A stretch of 64,000 nucleotides of DNA from positions 10,016,501-10,080,500 of the forward strand of contig OX327690.1 of assembly GCA_946807835.1 (NCBI GenBank), read 5' to 3'. The notes below the pieces were generated by a model. It worked only from the letters and a program-made list of their open reading frames with translations. It did no database searches and was not told the origin of the DNA. Below, one piece after another: positions 1 to 12,200 of this stretch; position 1 is the stretch's first letter; each line of letters opens with the position of its first letter. The translations under genes and the position numbers were made by a program. The stretch comes from Ailanthus altissimus. Lineage: Eukaryota; Streptophyta; Magnoliopsida; Sapindales; Simaroubaceae.

Positions 1-93
1 GTGTTTGGTGCTTTCTTATAGTTTGTTATCGTTTAAGGTTTTAATCATCTCTCTTTACTCGAGGATGAGCAAACATTTAAGTTTGAGGGGATT
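1..93 (+). mobile_element. 3' end of a Ty3/gypsy internal region with polypurine tract
   Basis: The sequence CTCGAGGATGAGCAAA followed by TTTAAGTTTGAGGGG just before an LTR start is the usual end of Athila/Tat-type plant gypsy elements. The purine run at about 80-91 is the likely plus-strand primer. The rest of this element lies outside the left edge. No coding sequence is visible in these 93 bases. Confidence 0.75.
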
Positions 94-1530
94 TGATGAG
101 TGTATTTTATATCTATAGTTTAATCTCCTAAACTTGATGATTGGTCAAATTAAATAAGAATATATGTTTTTAATTTGCGTTAACGTTATTTTGTAAGTTT
201 CAAGTTGATGAAGCTATTTGGGATAAAAATTCGAGGAGAACGCAAAAAAAAATAATATAAAATGCTATAGTAATTACTACAGTAGACATTAACAACAATA
301 TGCTACAGTAGACATGAATAATATTCTACTATAGTGCTATGCCGCGGTGCTGCAAAAACCTAGGTTATGGCATCGCGGCACCAAACAATTGAGGCCCCTA
401 CTCAGGAATAATAAAAATGAACAATAATTACTATTTATAAGTACTATTTATGTGAACAGTTCAGCACTGCACTGCCAATTTAGGCAGAATCTCCACGCTG
501 TTGCGTTAATTGATGCGAAAAATCCCTTTTTTTTGCCGACTTTTGCCCTAATTTTGGAACCTGTAAGAATAAGCTATATGGCTTATTTAAAACTAGAAAG
601 GAGAGCACGAAATAGAGAAAGAAATAAAAGATTTTAGTGAGAGAAATACATTGGAGCTTGGATTTGAACAAGATTATTAAAGATTAAAGGCTTCCCAATA
701 TTTCTCCATCTAGTTCATTCTTTCTCTCTACTTCATTTACATTTATTTCAAGTTTGTTTTGTGTTGATTTGAACATGAGTACTTTTATGAACATTTGGAT
801 GGATGTAACTGAATATTTCCCTATGGATTACTAGATTAAATGTTCTAGGGATTTATAGAACTCTATTGAACACTATATGTTGATGTTGTTATGTGATTAA
901 TAGCTATTTGATGTTTATTCATCTATGCTTTTTATTGTGCTTAGTGCTTCTAATTACATTTAAAAATAGATTAGATGTTTAAAATAATTTGGGTTATGTA
1001 CTTGGGAGAGTTTAATCCATATGTTGGTTGTAAAAGCATAAGTTTAAGTTTGTTGAGTTGGGAGATTGATAAACTTAGGTAGTTATATAAAGGTAGCTTA
1101 ATGCATGTATGTATGACGGGTTAGATAGGGATATCATTCTAGCTATTTATGCATAAGGTCTCATTCGACACTCGGGATAGATAATGAGATTAATCGTATA
1201 CCCTTGACTAATGAATGTATAAAATTAGTTGTTAATCACTAATGATAGAGAGCATACGACTAATAGAGGGAAATCAAGTCCCTAGAACCTATTGCCATAG
1301 AGCTCTCATATCTTTAATTTATCAAATTATTTAGTTTAAGCATTGTTAATTTTACAATTCAACTTATCCTTTAGATTAGCCTAGATAAAGTTTGGTTTCC
1401 AATACCATAATATTTAGCATTAATTTAGGATTCAATCCTCGTGGGATGATACTCACTCATCATTGTATTATTTGATCACGACCCGTGCACTTGCAGTTTA
1501 AATTTGCATGTGTATAATTTCGCGAACACA
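94..1530 (+). mobile_element. 3' LTR of an Athila/Tat-type Ty3/gypsy element
   Basis: The LTR starts with TGATGAGTG directly after the polypurine tract and ends near CGCGAACACA, about 1.44 kb. Near its 3' end it has the wording typical of these LTRs (GGGATGATACTCACTC, then CCCGTGCACTTGCAG). The same wording is found in reverse complement at 53941-54030 and 57630-57720. A GC-rich block with CCGCGGTGCTGC lies at about 340-395, close to repeated CTACAGTA-like motifs at 270-330. The small open frames inside it are not genes. Its target-site duplication cannot be checked because the 5' end is outside the window. Confidence 0.8.
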
Positions 1531-1979
1531 TTAACAAACAGTTAACAGTGGTAATTGTGGGGTATATACTTATAAGTTTATAGAATTTCTAATGTTAGAG
1601 CATAGTTTGGACTTTGGGCTAGAGATCGGTCTATTTTTTCAAAGAGAAAATGGCTATTGATTTGTGGTGTGATAAGATGCAATAATGCACTATAGTTAAC
1701 TCTCTTCAGTGTCACATTAACTCATTTTAGTGAAGCTTATACTTGTGATGTTAGTTTTCTTAAGTTGATTTGTGATGTTGATATTCATATCGATGTTGTA
1801 ATGTTCTTATTGCAGATTTGGGAAATGTCTGCAATGTCCAAAATATAGAGGAAGTGCTGCAGAAATTTTGATCAATTATAACTATAACAAACATACATAA
1901 ATTTTCATTATATGTTTTCAATCACCTATTATAAATCACAAAAATTAAAATAAAAAGAAACAAATAAACCAAATGATAC
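1531..1979. other. Intergenic DNA, no feature recognised
   Basis: AT-rich sequence between the gypsy LTR and the MULE relic. No open frame or repeat end was recognised. Confidence 0.6.
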
Positions 1980-3130
1980 ATCATCTTCGATCCGCAATTG
2001 CAAGAAGATTTCTACATGTTTGTTGGTTGTGACCGTGTTGCTTGTACCTACTACACGCATTCTTCGAAGGCTCCTCCTTTTGGGATGGTATACGTTTCTC
2101 TCTACGCCTTTCTAACTGTTTACGTGCAACTGGGTGCTTTATCTAAAATTTTTCACCTCATCTAGAACAAACTAACTCGATTGAGGGTCATAGGATTTAT
2201 TGAATTGCCATAAATGCAGTCAATAAAGTTTTAGCCTCCTCCTCTAAATATTGTACTAACTCAGGTTTCATGCCTCTCATATTATTCAATATGATTTGAA
2301 AATTAAACAATCGATATACTTTTACAGTGAGAAAATATGTGCCTATGATCAATCTTTCTTCTTTTTGATAGGAAACTTGAATTTTTTGAAAGATTTTTAA
2401 GTGAAAGACACACCCCATGGTGTGCATTTCAAAATATTTTCCCGATGGCCTTTTCAATGCTTGCATGTTAATCTAATATGAATACTGGTGTAATGACATC
2501 ACCAATAACACCCCGTATTTTCTTCTTATACCACTCCCACGATGCATCGTTCTTATAATCGACAATGCCTCATGTAAATGAATAAATCTGATTATTTTTA
2601 TCCTTATAAACAACTATAAACATACAATAAAGATAAAGGCCTATTAAAAGTGTACCATCCATGGTAATCACTAGTTTGATGGATGTGTGCAAACCTCGAA
2701 TACAGGGAACCAATGTCATAAAAAAGCATAAGAAGTGTCCACTGTCATCAGACTTTAAATGAGTGATAGTACTTGGATTCTCATTTTCGACCATATAGCA
2801 GTAAAACGAAAGTTGTCTAAATTACTCTATAGAACTATTCATCAACATATTTGCATGCTCATTAGCTCAATAACTCATCATATTTGTTAAATTTATACCA
2901 TATTCCTCCTATACATTAGCCGCGATATCCTTTAGTCTATAAAGTCTATTGACCACGGTAGCTCTATGGCTGGAATGCCACGATGCCAATCCCAGCACTG
3001 CAGCTCCTAAGCCTCTTACAACTTAAGCAGTTGCCATTCATCATCCTTTCTCTTCTCAGCTATTTCTCTCTACTTTAACACTTGATTTTACACTTGTTTA
3101 TTTGAAATACACTGTCAAATTCCAACAGTT
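1980..3130 (-). pseudogene. Degenerate Mutator-like (MULE) transposase
   Basis: Read on the minus strand, broken frames follow the order of a MuDR-type transposase. A segment ending in ENENPSTITHLKSDDSGHF is followed by FFMTLVPCIRGLH and ITMDGTLL, whose Asp is the first acidic residue of the DDE/DDD centre (about 2570-2794). Next come YKNDASWEWYKK and FILD, then HASIEKAIGK in the FISDRH-type region (about 2440-2560), and a Cys/His stretch with VCxxHL. The C-terminal zinc knuckle at about 2013-2055 reads CSRYKQHGHNQQTC, so its second Cys is replaced by Tyr. In-frame stops precede GIVDYK and HASIE, and the frame shifts near 2440. The family assignment is firm from motif order; activity is excluded. 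No terminal inverted repeats were found by eye. Confidence 0.75.
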
Positions 3131-3203
3131 AGAATTAAGATGAATGTAATATGTTGTTTGTTGTATAAATGTCCAACAATGTTATCAACTTAAATTTTAT
3201 TTG

Positions 3204-3440
3204 TACACATTCTAAGTATATTTTTATTTTTAGATTCGTTTCTCCATCAAGATTCATGGTCTTAACATAACATACACCATCATTATAACTTAAAGAAAGT
3301 AGAAAGAGATCATTCGAAAAATATTTTTTCTTACTAACTTTAATAACATCTCCAACAGAAAAAAGCTCTTTCCATAGTTTATCAACAAATATGCCATTTC
3401 CTACATGCGTCTTTACAATTAGATTGTTCACATTCAAATC
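3204..3440 (-). CDS. P4-ATPase (phospholipid flippase) exon 2, partial gene
   Basis: P4-ATPases are membrane pumps that move phospholipids to the cytosolic leaflet. This exon starts after a good acceptor (TGTTTACAG) with [16 protein letters not shown] and runs to [10 protein letters not shown], the highly conserved actuator-domain DGET motif. It joins in phase 0 to exon 1 at 23960, giving EDWQRFLQ followed by DLNVNN, which matches the family's EDW..Q-D-.VNN block. The usual FFPADLLLLSSS block reads [12 protein letters not shown] here, losing the conserved Pro and Ala. Recognisable similarity fades after IYLEC near 3204, and the frame stops at 3135. No later exon (P domain DKTGTLT, remaining membrane segments) is seen in 1-3200. 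The gene is therefore truncated, continues beyond the window, or is a pseudogene. Confidence 0.7.
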
Positions 3441-4018
3441 CTGTAAACAGTATCCCGTATAATCAGATGTACAACCACTAAACCATAAAATAAACAATAG
3501 ATTGAATAGAATTTTGAAATTTCAAATAAAGAGAAATTAAGTCTAGTATAAGCAATTTCAAAGCTTCAGGATGCCTATTTTGTAGTTTATTTCTTTAGGA
3601 AGGCAGTGTGTCAACAATGACCTACACCTATATCATGTTCATATAAAGAACTGAACTCACTTCAACTATCTAGAATAGTGAAATAAACATAGGATTATAG
3701 TTACATTGTGTTAGGTAGCATGGAAATTGAGCTTCTAAATTCAAACTAAAATTGACTGGAGGTAGGGATATTTTCTTAATCTTTGTGAAGAAGATGACCT
3801 CCATTCTATTCGATTCAAGTTTCATGATTCTATTCGATTCAAGTTTCATGGTTGAATTACTAACTCGAAGATCAACCATGTAGTGGAAGAGTCCTACCAG
3901 AGGACAAAAAGCAAGGGGAATTGATTATAATCTTCCACACCACAAAAGAAATTATAGTACAGCCAACCTTAATTTATCAGTGCTACTGTCTAATATAAAG
4001 TTATTCAGAATTTGCAAA
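3441..4018 (-). other. Flippase intron 1, unique 3' portion
   Basis: Non-coding sequence between exon 2 and the copia-1 insertion. A 20-base tandem duplication built on GATTCAAGTTTCATGRTT occurs at about 3810-3850. No gene is seen. Confidence 0.5.
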
Positions 4019-4216
4019 TGTGAGAAATATAAAATGTGTATATTTTTCAGTGTATTAAATATTGTATAAAGAGGGTCTTTATATAGACTTTAGACATATA
4101 CAAAATAATAAAATTAGAATAATAAAAGGTAAAAAATATTTATATTAATAACAATATATATGGTATAAGGAATATTAAGAGAATATTAGAGGAATATTAG
4201 ATTAATATCCTTAATA
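4019..4216 (-). mobile_element. copia-1 3' LTR
   Basis: A short LTR of about 195 bp that reads, in plus coordinates, from TGTGAGAAATATAAAATGTG to ATCCTTAATA. The purine run GAGTTTGAGGGGG (minus strand) adjoins it at 4217-4235. A diverged partner lies at 21294-21299 plus 23638-23815. The LTR 5' end does not read a clean TG, and its target-site duplication was not resolved. Confidence 0.75.
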
Positions 4217-7200
4217 CCCCCTCAAACTCAAGATGGCGAAGAAAAAGTAAATTTGTGTTTAGAGACCAGAGCATGAAAATGACTAGGAAGCAGAGGTTTA
4301 GAGAAGATATCAGCAGGTTGATCCTCAGAGGAGATGGAATGGAGCGTAACAGTTCCTTGAGAAACATATTGCCGAACAAAATGATAATCTGTCTCAATAT
4401 GCTTAGTTCGCTTATAAAAATCATTATTATAGGCAATTTGAATAGCACTTTGATTGTCATAGGTGTAGCGCCAGAGTAAAGAATACACATATCTTTAAGA
4501 AGCCATCGAAGCTAAACAATCTCTTAGGTAGTATCAGTAAGGGCACGATATTCAGTCTCAATACAAGAATGGGCAGTAGTTGTCTGCTTTTTATTTTTAT
4601 ATGAAATAAGAAAATCTCTCAAGAAAAGATAAAACCCAATAATTAATCATCGATCTATAAGATCACATACCCAATTTGCATTGGTATAACTCTCAAATCA
4701 AGGGAAAAGCTAGCTGAAAAATAAAGGCCATAAAAGAGTGTACACTTGAGATAACGCAGAATATAATGAATTACTGCAAAATGAGAGGTATGAGAAGCGG
4801 TTATAAACTAACTAACAATATGAATAGTATAGGTAATGTCTGATCGAGTGACAGTGAGATATACTAAAATACCAACTAATTGGCAATAAAGAGTAGCATA
4901 ACTTGGGAGAGTACCATCAAAAATTCAAAATTTGGTATTAAGTTTTAAGAGAGTAGAGGCAGTCTTATTATCTATCAAGCAGCTCTAGCAAGTAAACCTG
5001 ATGCATATTTAGTCTGTGAAAGATAATACCTAGTAGAATCAAATAGTACTTTAAGTCTAAAAAAATATTTAAGGGTTCCAAGGACTTTCATTTCAAAATA
5101 TTACTGAAGAAAGGCCTTGAGAGTGGAATACCAAGAAGCTCATCACTCATGATAATCATGTCATCAATATAGAGAAAAAGTAGAACATATCCTCGTGCTA
5201 TCTTATCGATAAATAGAGCTGAGTCATAAAGACTGGACTAAAAACAATGCTAAAGAGTGCCATTAAACTTTGCAAACCATGCACGAGGGGCTTGTTTAAG
5301 GTTGTATAAAATATAATGAAGTTTGTAGACTTTTCTTGGAGGACGTGGATAACCAAAAGAAGTCTTCATATATACCTCCTCAGTGAGATCAACATTAAGA
5401 AAAGTATTCTTGACATCCATATAAAATAATGACCATCCTCGAATGGAAGAAACACTTAACAAACTCTAAACAGAAGTAAGTCGAGCAACTAGAGTAAATA
5501 TTTTTTTTATAATCAATTCTATATTCTTGAGTAAAGATTTTTGCAACAAAATGAGCTTTATATCACTCAATAGACCTATCAGATTTGGTCTTGTTCTTGT
5601 ACACCCATTTGCATTCAATGATAATCTTATTAAGTAGAAGAGTAACAAAATCTCAAGTATGTGACTTCTCAAGGGCCTACAATTCTTCTATCGTTGCTTG
5701 CTGCCAAATATAATTAGAGCTAGCCTCAGAATAGGTTTGAGAGTCATATAAGGAATGAGTAGTAGAAAAACACTAATAATCCTAAAGTTTAATAGAAAGT
5801 TCTCTTACCTGAGATGAACGATGAAGATAGGGTGTAGAAGAGGCCTCAAAAGTGTTTAGAGCTTTCCTTTCAGACGAGGTAGGTTACTTAGAAGCAGGTA
5901 TCATATCTGCAGACTTGTAACTGTATAAAACTCAAAAGAAGTATCTATGTATGAAACATCAGGAAAAAGATCAATAGTATAATTTGTAAGGAATTGTGAA
6001 ACAAGAAGAGACACATAATGAAAGTTGGATACAAAGGTAAATATTTTATACTTGAGAAATACTACATGACGAGAGGTGCAGAGGCGATTAGATATGGGAT
6101 CACAACACCTATAACATTTATGTTCTATCTCGTATCCCAAGAAGCTTCATAATCAATTATGTGCCTTGAGTTTGGTATGTTCATATTTTTAAAGTAGAAT
6201 AAAACAAACACAACCAAATACATTGGGTAAGGTTCTATATGAACACTTATAAAGTGACTTGTCTTCTATAACAAGAGAAGAAACACAATTAATAGTAAAG
6301 ATAGTGATCAAGGCAATTTCTTCCAAAAAATGTTTAAGATAAGAAGAAGAGATAAGGAGAGCACGAGTGTGTCTAAAATATGTCTGCGTTTATTTTTTGC
6401 TCTCTCATTTTATTTAGATGTACAAGGACAAGACCTTTGAAAAATAGTACCATGTTTCTGTAGAAAATTTAAAAAATTAGAATTTCTATATTCCATGGCA
6501 TTATCAGTACAAAAAACTTAATTAGACAAGAGAACTGGATTTTAACCATTTGAGTAAAATCACGATAAATTTTAGTAAGTTCTGATCATTGTTTCATAAC
6601 AAACAACTAACTATATCAGGAATAGTTTTCATCAAAAATAAAAAATATATTTAGATCCTTCCATACTAGCATTGAGAAAAAGACCTCATATATCAAAGTG
6701 TATAAGATCAAATAGAGCATGTGAGACAATAGTACTATCATTAAAAGGTAAAGCTAGTTGTTTAGTTTTATGTCAAACAATCATCTTTATTTTCAGAGCA
6801 ACACTTAAATAACTACTAGATACCAGAGATTGTATGCGATTAACTGAAGCATAACCTAAATGAGAGTGTCAAAGTTGTAATAAAGATACTAGAGAGGTAG
6901 ATGCTACTGAAAAAGGTTTTGGAGAGATAGATGCTCTAGATAAAGGGCATATAAAGGAAAAATCTAAATAAATGAGTTTATATAGATGTCTAACCTTGCA
7001 ACTCGTCCCAAGTGTTCGACTCGTCTTTGGATCCTACATACAAAAACTAGAAGCCATAAATAAGACATTAAGTCAAGTTTGCATAGTTGATCGATAGATA
7101 AAAGATTTAATGTGAGGTTGGGAATAAAAAAATATCATGTACAGAGAAATTAGGGCAAGTTACTTGACCAATGTGATTAACTTTCATAACCATTGGTAGT

Positions 7201-7475
7201 TTGAATAGGGGGTAAATAAGAAGTAAGAGATGTAGAGGAGAAAACTGTAGATTCAAAAGTCATGTGATTGTAACATGTAAAGTTAAACTACAAAGATGAA
7301 TTACCTGAAATACCAAAGGAAGTAGAAATTAAAGGTTTACGGGAGTTCGAGATGAGTTGACGGAGTAAAGGTTCAAGATTACTAGCCCAGTTGAAAGAAA
7401 GACTCGCACTATCATGTGCAGTGATAATAACAGGTCCTATAAAAATATCACATTGAGACAGTCCAGGTAGGTGGC
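4217..7475 (-). pseudogene. copia-1 gag-pol remnant (Ty1/copia)
   Basis: Minus-strand fragments occur in copia order. There is a protease/gag-pre-integrase stretch near 7030-7340 with NHMTFESTVFSS and an NLTLNLLSIDQLCKL block. A degenerate integrase lies at about 5700-6900. Reverse transcriptase at about 5040-5460 has FYMDVKNTFLNVDLTEEVYMK, LKQAPRAWFAKF and the catalytic YIDDMII at about 5145-5200. RNase H at 4228-4490 has DNQSAIQIAYNND, RTKHIETDYHFVR and QPADIFSKPL. Stops and frameshifts occur throughout. The N-terminal gag region is missing where the 7476 LTR interrupts it. Confidence 0.85.
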
Positions 7476-8585
7476 TGTTGACTTTCTAGTACTACATATT
7501 GATGTTTTAATGATAACAAATCCCATGTTTAGACATTAACAGAACAAATGCATAAGTGAGGTATTTAGGAGCATATAAAACAAAAGGGCACATTCGAAAT
7601 GATACTAGTATTGCATGAGATAGAAAATATGCACAACCTTGATCACAACCGAAAGATAATTATGTGAGCTTTCCAAAGAATTTTATGAAAGGAAATTTAG
7701 AGTTGTTTATAGAAAGATATGGCAAAATCATTCAAGCGTATTGACGTTGGACCAAAGTACAAAGTTTTGAAAGTTTCAGAAAATGGACTAAAATGTAAAA
7801 GATCAAAACTTTGATAGTAGCATGGTAGCGGACACTATAGCAATAGACGGATTACTGTATAACAATCAAGTTACTATGATCACTGTGGCAACGGTTAAGT
7901 CACTGTACAAACATTGTAGCATGAGAGAGTTATTGTAGCAACAACTATTTTTTGCTCCTTATAAATACCTCATTTATTTGAAGCTCAAGAAGAAGAGACA
8001 AGAGGAAGAAAAATGTCATATATAAGACTTGAAAGCTTCATTATTCTACACCTTCATATTTACTCATTTTGGGGTTTAAATTATTTTATTTATCAATTCT
8101 TGTATTGATTTTATTTAAGTGTTTGTGGGAAACACTTTGTGAAAAGATGGTTACTCTTTTGTTTTAAGTCAAGTGTTTGTGGAAAACACTTTAAGAAGAG
8201 AGTTGTTACTCTTTTATTGTAAGGCTTTAATTGGTACCTTAAAAACTAATTTATTGTAAAGGTTTCTTAACACCTTGGAAGTTAAATGCATTGATTCTTG
8301 GCCTTAGTTTAAGGCAAGCTAGTGAAATCCTCAAGGAAAGTTGCTTGGGGCTTGGATGTAGGTCGTATGGAGTGCCGAACTACGTAACCATCCGGATGCC
8401 ATTCACTTTATCCCTCACTCTCTTTATTTTTCTATTTTAGTTATCATCATGTGCTTATTTATTACAATTTATTTATTGTTAAATTTGTTACATTTTAAAT
8501 AATAGCATAAATTAATCATATTAGTGCATTAATTTTTAAATTACCTAATTCACCCCTCTCTTAGGTTACTTATCTAGAATTTTCA
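7476..8585 (+). mobile_element. Solo LTR of a copia element inside copia-1
   Basis: About 1.1 kb, starting TGTTGACTTTCTAG and ending CACCCCTCTCTTAGG...TTTTCA, which is the form of long copia (SIRE-like) LTRs. Flanks are GTGGC on the left and ATGAC on the right, which would be a 5-bp target duplication with two G-to-A changes. A TATA box (TATAAATA) lies near 7960, after a cluster of degenerate ACTGTAGCAAC-type repeats at 7810-7950. No internal region is present, so it is read as a solo LTR. Confidence 0.65.
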
Positions 8586-9232
8586 ATGACAATAATGACA
8601 TGTTTTAGGCAGAGCAGAATCGATAGAGAGATAATATTAGAAATATCAAACTTATCCATAGATCTAAAAAATATATAAGTTCAATCCCTAAACTCTTTGA
8701 TAATTACCAATTATTCCTTAAATTTTTAATAATTACAATCTGACCCTCAAAATTTTAATAATTGTAGGATACCCTAAAAAGTGCAAAAAAAATCACAATA
8801 TAACCTTAAAATATTGCAAGGTTTGTTAAAACAACCTTACTACAAATTGAAGGGCCAATCGAAAAAACAAAACAGACACCGTAGATTGGTAGATCTAGTA
8901 ATGAGAAAGTCAAATGGTGGTGGAGGTGTCAACCCATTTGCTAGAAAACGCCTGGGATCGAAGTTTGAAGAAAACGGCAACAATATGTATTGGCAGCACG
9001 TAAAGGCACATGGAAGCTCTGATGGACTTGATTATAGTGCAATTGAGTCGATTAACGTCGTCTATGTCTCCTAATATAGGTGGTGTCGAATAACTCGTTA
9101 GAGAATGGCTTGGATCTGAGGTGGCAACGGAGACGACAAAAACTTTGACTGGCGCGTAGGGGCTATGACAGACTTTAATCAAGGTTCTTGTGGCATTCGG
9201 TCTGCGATGGTGTCTAAACATCCAAGGCTAGG
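8586..9232 (-). mobile_element. copia-1 internal segment, leader or gag-proximal, not recognised
   Basis: By nesting this should be the copia-1 region between its primer site (21281-21293) and its pol. Two overlapping open frames, 8781-9074 (+) and 8910-9221 (-), match no family I recognise. The stretch 8640-8780 is a low-complexity CCCTAAA/AATTTTAATAATT-type sequence common in plant repeats. It could also hold a small separate insertion. Confidence 0.4.
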
Positions 9233-12200
9233 TGTTAGGAATCTTTTGTATGTTGGTGTATGCATGTGCAATAGTGTTCATTGTATAAAATACATATCTC
9301 ATACATATTTAAAGCAGCGGAATAATTAAAATAATACAATAAACATAATAAATAATATATTAATCATATTAATATATTTGAAGGGTTGATAAATTACCGA
9401 AACGTGTAACGCTTTATATGTGTATTCTGGGAGTTCGTCTGGAGACTAATTCATTGGCAGTTCTAGTCACCAACTCAGTGGGCTTGATAAGATAGAACAA
9501 TAGCTCCAAATCCAGCACTGGGTTTAACACTTAAACCTTTTGAATTTATTTTTTCCTTGATCAACTCTTTGATCAACAAAATAAATTCCTGAGTTGTTAT
9601 AACTGGTAGCCAATTAATGCAGGCAACAGAATTAATTTTAACACTTAAAATTAATCCTTAAACAGACCTATATCCTTTTGTTTTTGCTTAATCTTTGGCC
9701 GGCCACTAAATTGTTCAAGAAATAACAATTTTGCTTCTCAAAACAAAACAAAAAGGCTTCTTTTCTTTCACACGTTTACACTATATATATCTCATAAAAA
9801 AATAATATTTTATTAATAAAAATACTAAACTTAGCCACCAAGTTTAAAGTTAATAATATAATAATAAAAAATTGATATATATATTTTAATACATGACAAC
9901 TAGCATGCATTAATATATATAATATTATTAAATAATATATTTTAATAAGATATTTTTAATTATTTAACAATTAAATAATCAATATATAAAATTACGAATT
10001 TATCCCTCATAAATAGTTACCAAGTTTACCTCTTAGTAGGTCCCACCATACCATACTTGGGTAAACTTAACCAAGGGTCCATAATGCGTCATGTGTCATG
10101 AATAATTAGTAAAAAATAATTGTTAACTAACTATTATATTTAACACTTAAATACAAACACGTGCGTATTCTCGTAATAGTGTTGGATATTACTAAATTAA
10201 ATTATTCAATCTAGTACGCTACCCTAGTGCTCAACGAGTACACTCAATATCGCAGGACTCCTTAGGTTCACGTACAATTTGTCAAATAGAACTATTACAT
10301 GAGTCCGTGAACACTGCCCCACGCATATGTCAAAGAAATACAAATCAGCATATCGACCATCCAAGCTAAGGTCACAACACATACGTATAGTCCTTCCATT
10401 ATGATATTTTAGATGTGCAGGGATATAGATTATCACCGTTAAATCCATATATACTCATCCATATCATATCCCAGACTTGTATCTCATTAAACAATATGCG
10501 CAAACTCCTTTGCCATAGTGTTCCACCCTGGCAGAAACTCTTTCCCGGGATAAATGCTAATGGCCACAAGACTTACTGAGATACAGTCTCGAAGCATCTG
10601 GATATCTAATACCCTATGCAAGCTGACAGATCCTATATCTATACACCAGACTCTATAAGCATTGAACCATACCCAGCAACACCTAATGGTCACACCATGA
10701 AAGGTCATTGACTGTGTGAAACCAAAGTATGGTGGATCACTTACAAGCCTACCATGGCACTCAGGTCAAAGGGCGACGTATACTACTCAACTCAAGAGGA
10801 CCCTTCATTGACAGCTTATATAGGATGTCTATCGAAGGTCCTCGTGAGTCTGTCCTATATCCAGTCCTAACTGGATACCCATATGTCAATATAAGCTCCA
10901 AACTCACAGTCGGCTAGGAATAACCATCTATGCCCTATAGGTACAACATATGCTGATCTATATAAAGATATCCAATGGCATAGCCGCATCGATAGAAATA
11001 GATCAAGGACAATATTCGAGAACATATTTGCCCAACTAATATTTTCTAGCACCTGATTGCAACTCTTGTAACTATGTAGTTACTAGTATATTCCTGGGTC
11101 TATATCCCATTACAGACAAAGCTCCAACTCTTGGATCTTTGCTGAGTATTATAACCAACTAACAATTAGCTGTGATAACACTTAGCATTTATATCTATCA
11201 GTGTGGCTAACTATGGACCCTCATCTAAACTCATTTTAGATCAGATTTGAACTCATTCAGATCATATAATGTTTGTAATGTTACATTGCATGGTACCATA
11301 TAAATAGGTGATAAACATATTAAAATAAATATTTGTTAAGAGATTTAGTTACCATTTAATGTCACTAATTTTAGCATTTTTGTATTTTCAGGCTTGAAAT
11401 AAAGTGTTGTCCGTAAATTATGATTAATGAATGTTATTTGCATATATTTAGGTAAAATGGACGTAACTCTCAATGTAGAAACCAAAATGAAGAAACTCAT
11501 GAACTTGGAGTAACATGACTCAATCTTACGCAAACTTGAAGAACAGTTGAAAAGAAAAAATCCAACATTTTATGAGCCAAAATTGGGATACAACATAATT
11601 GGATTACAACTTTCACTTAGCTTAACCCACCTCACATATTTGAATTGTATTTCAAAAAATACGTATCCAATATATATGATTCTTAAAGCTGTGAAATACT
11701 AACTCAATTATCAACAACTCTTATGTTGATGGTAAAGTCCAAATCAGTCTTCATCATGGACCAAATTGTATTACAAATTGGTAAAAATGTTGTTGGCCAA
11801 AATCTGACATATCTTTGGTATTTTATCCATATCTCATTAGATACTCATCCAAATTGAATGAACCTCATGGCTATGGAAAGAAGAGACAAAATGCTACAAC
11901 TTTCATGTTGACCAAAAGGCTATATCGATTATTTCTATTATAAAAATTATACTGCAATTAGGTGAATAAGTGGTTGGCCTAAATTATTGAAGATTGAAGT
12001 CACACTAAATATATTTCTATTCATTGCCTATATAAGGACACTCTTCGGAGGCTAAGGGATGAGTTTTTGAATACTTTACAATTTTCTCATATAATTTCTC
12101 TTTTCCATGCATTGTAAGCTAGGTTAGAGTTTTTGGCAAGGTTAGAGATGAACCTTTATATGTAATAAATTTACTTATATATTTTGATTCTTTGTCAAGA

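Noticed and set aside
452..671. Opposing 61- and 63-codon frames
   Set aside because: Inside the first gypsy LTR, overlapping on both strands, no motif.
8781..9221. 97- and 103-codon overlapping frames
   Set aside because: Opposite strands, no recognised motif, inside the copia-1 leader region.
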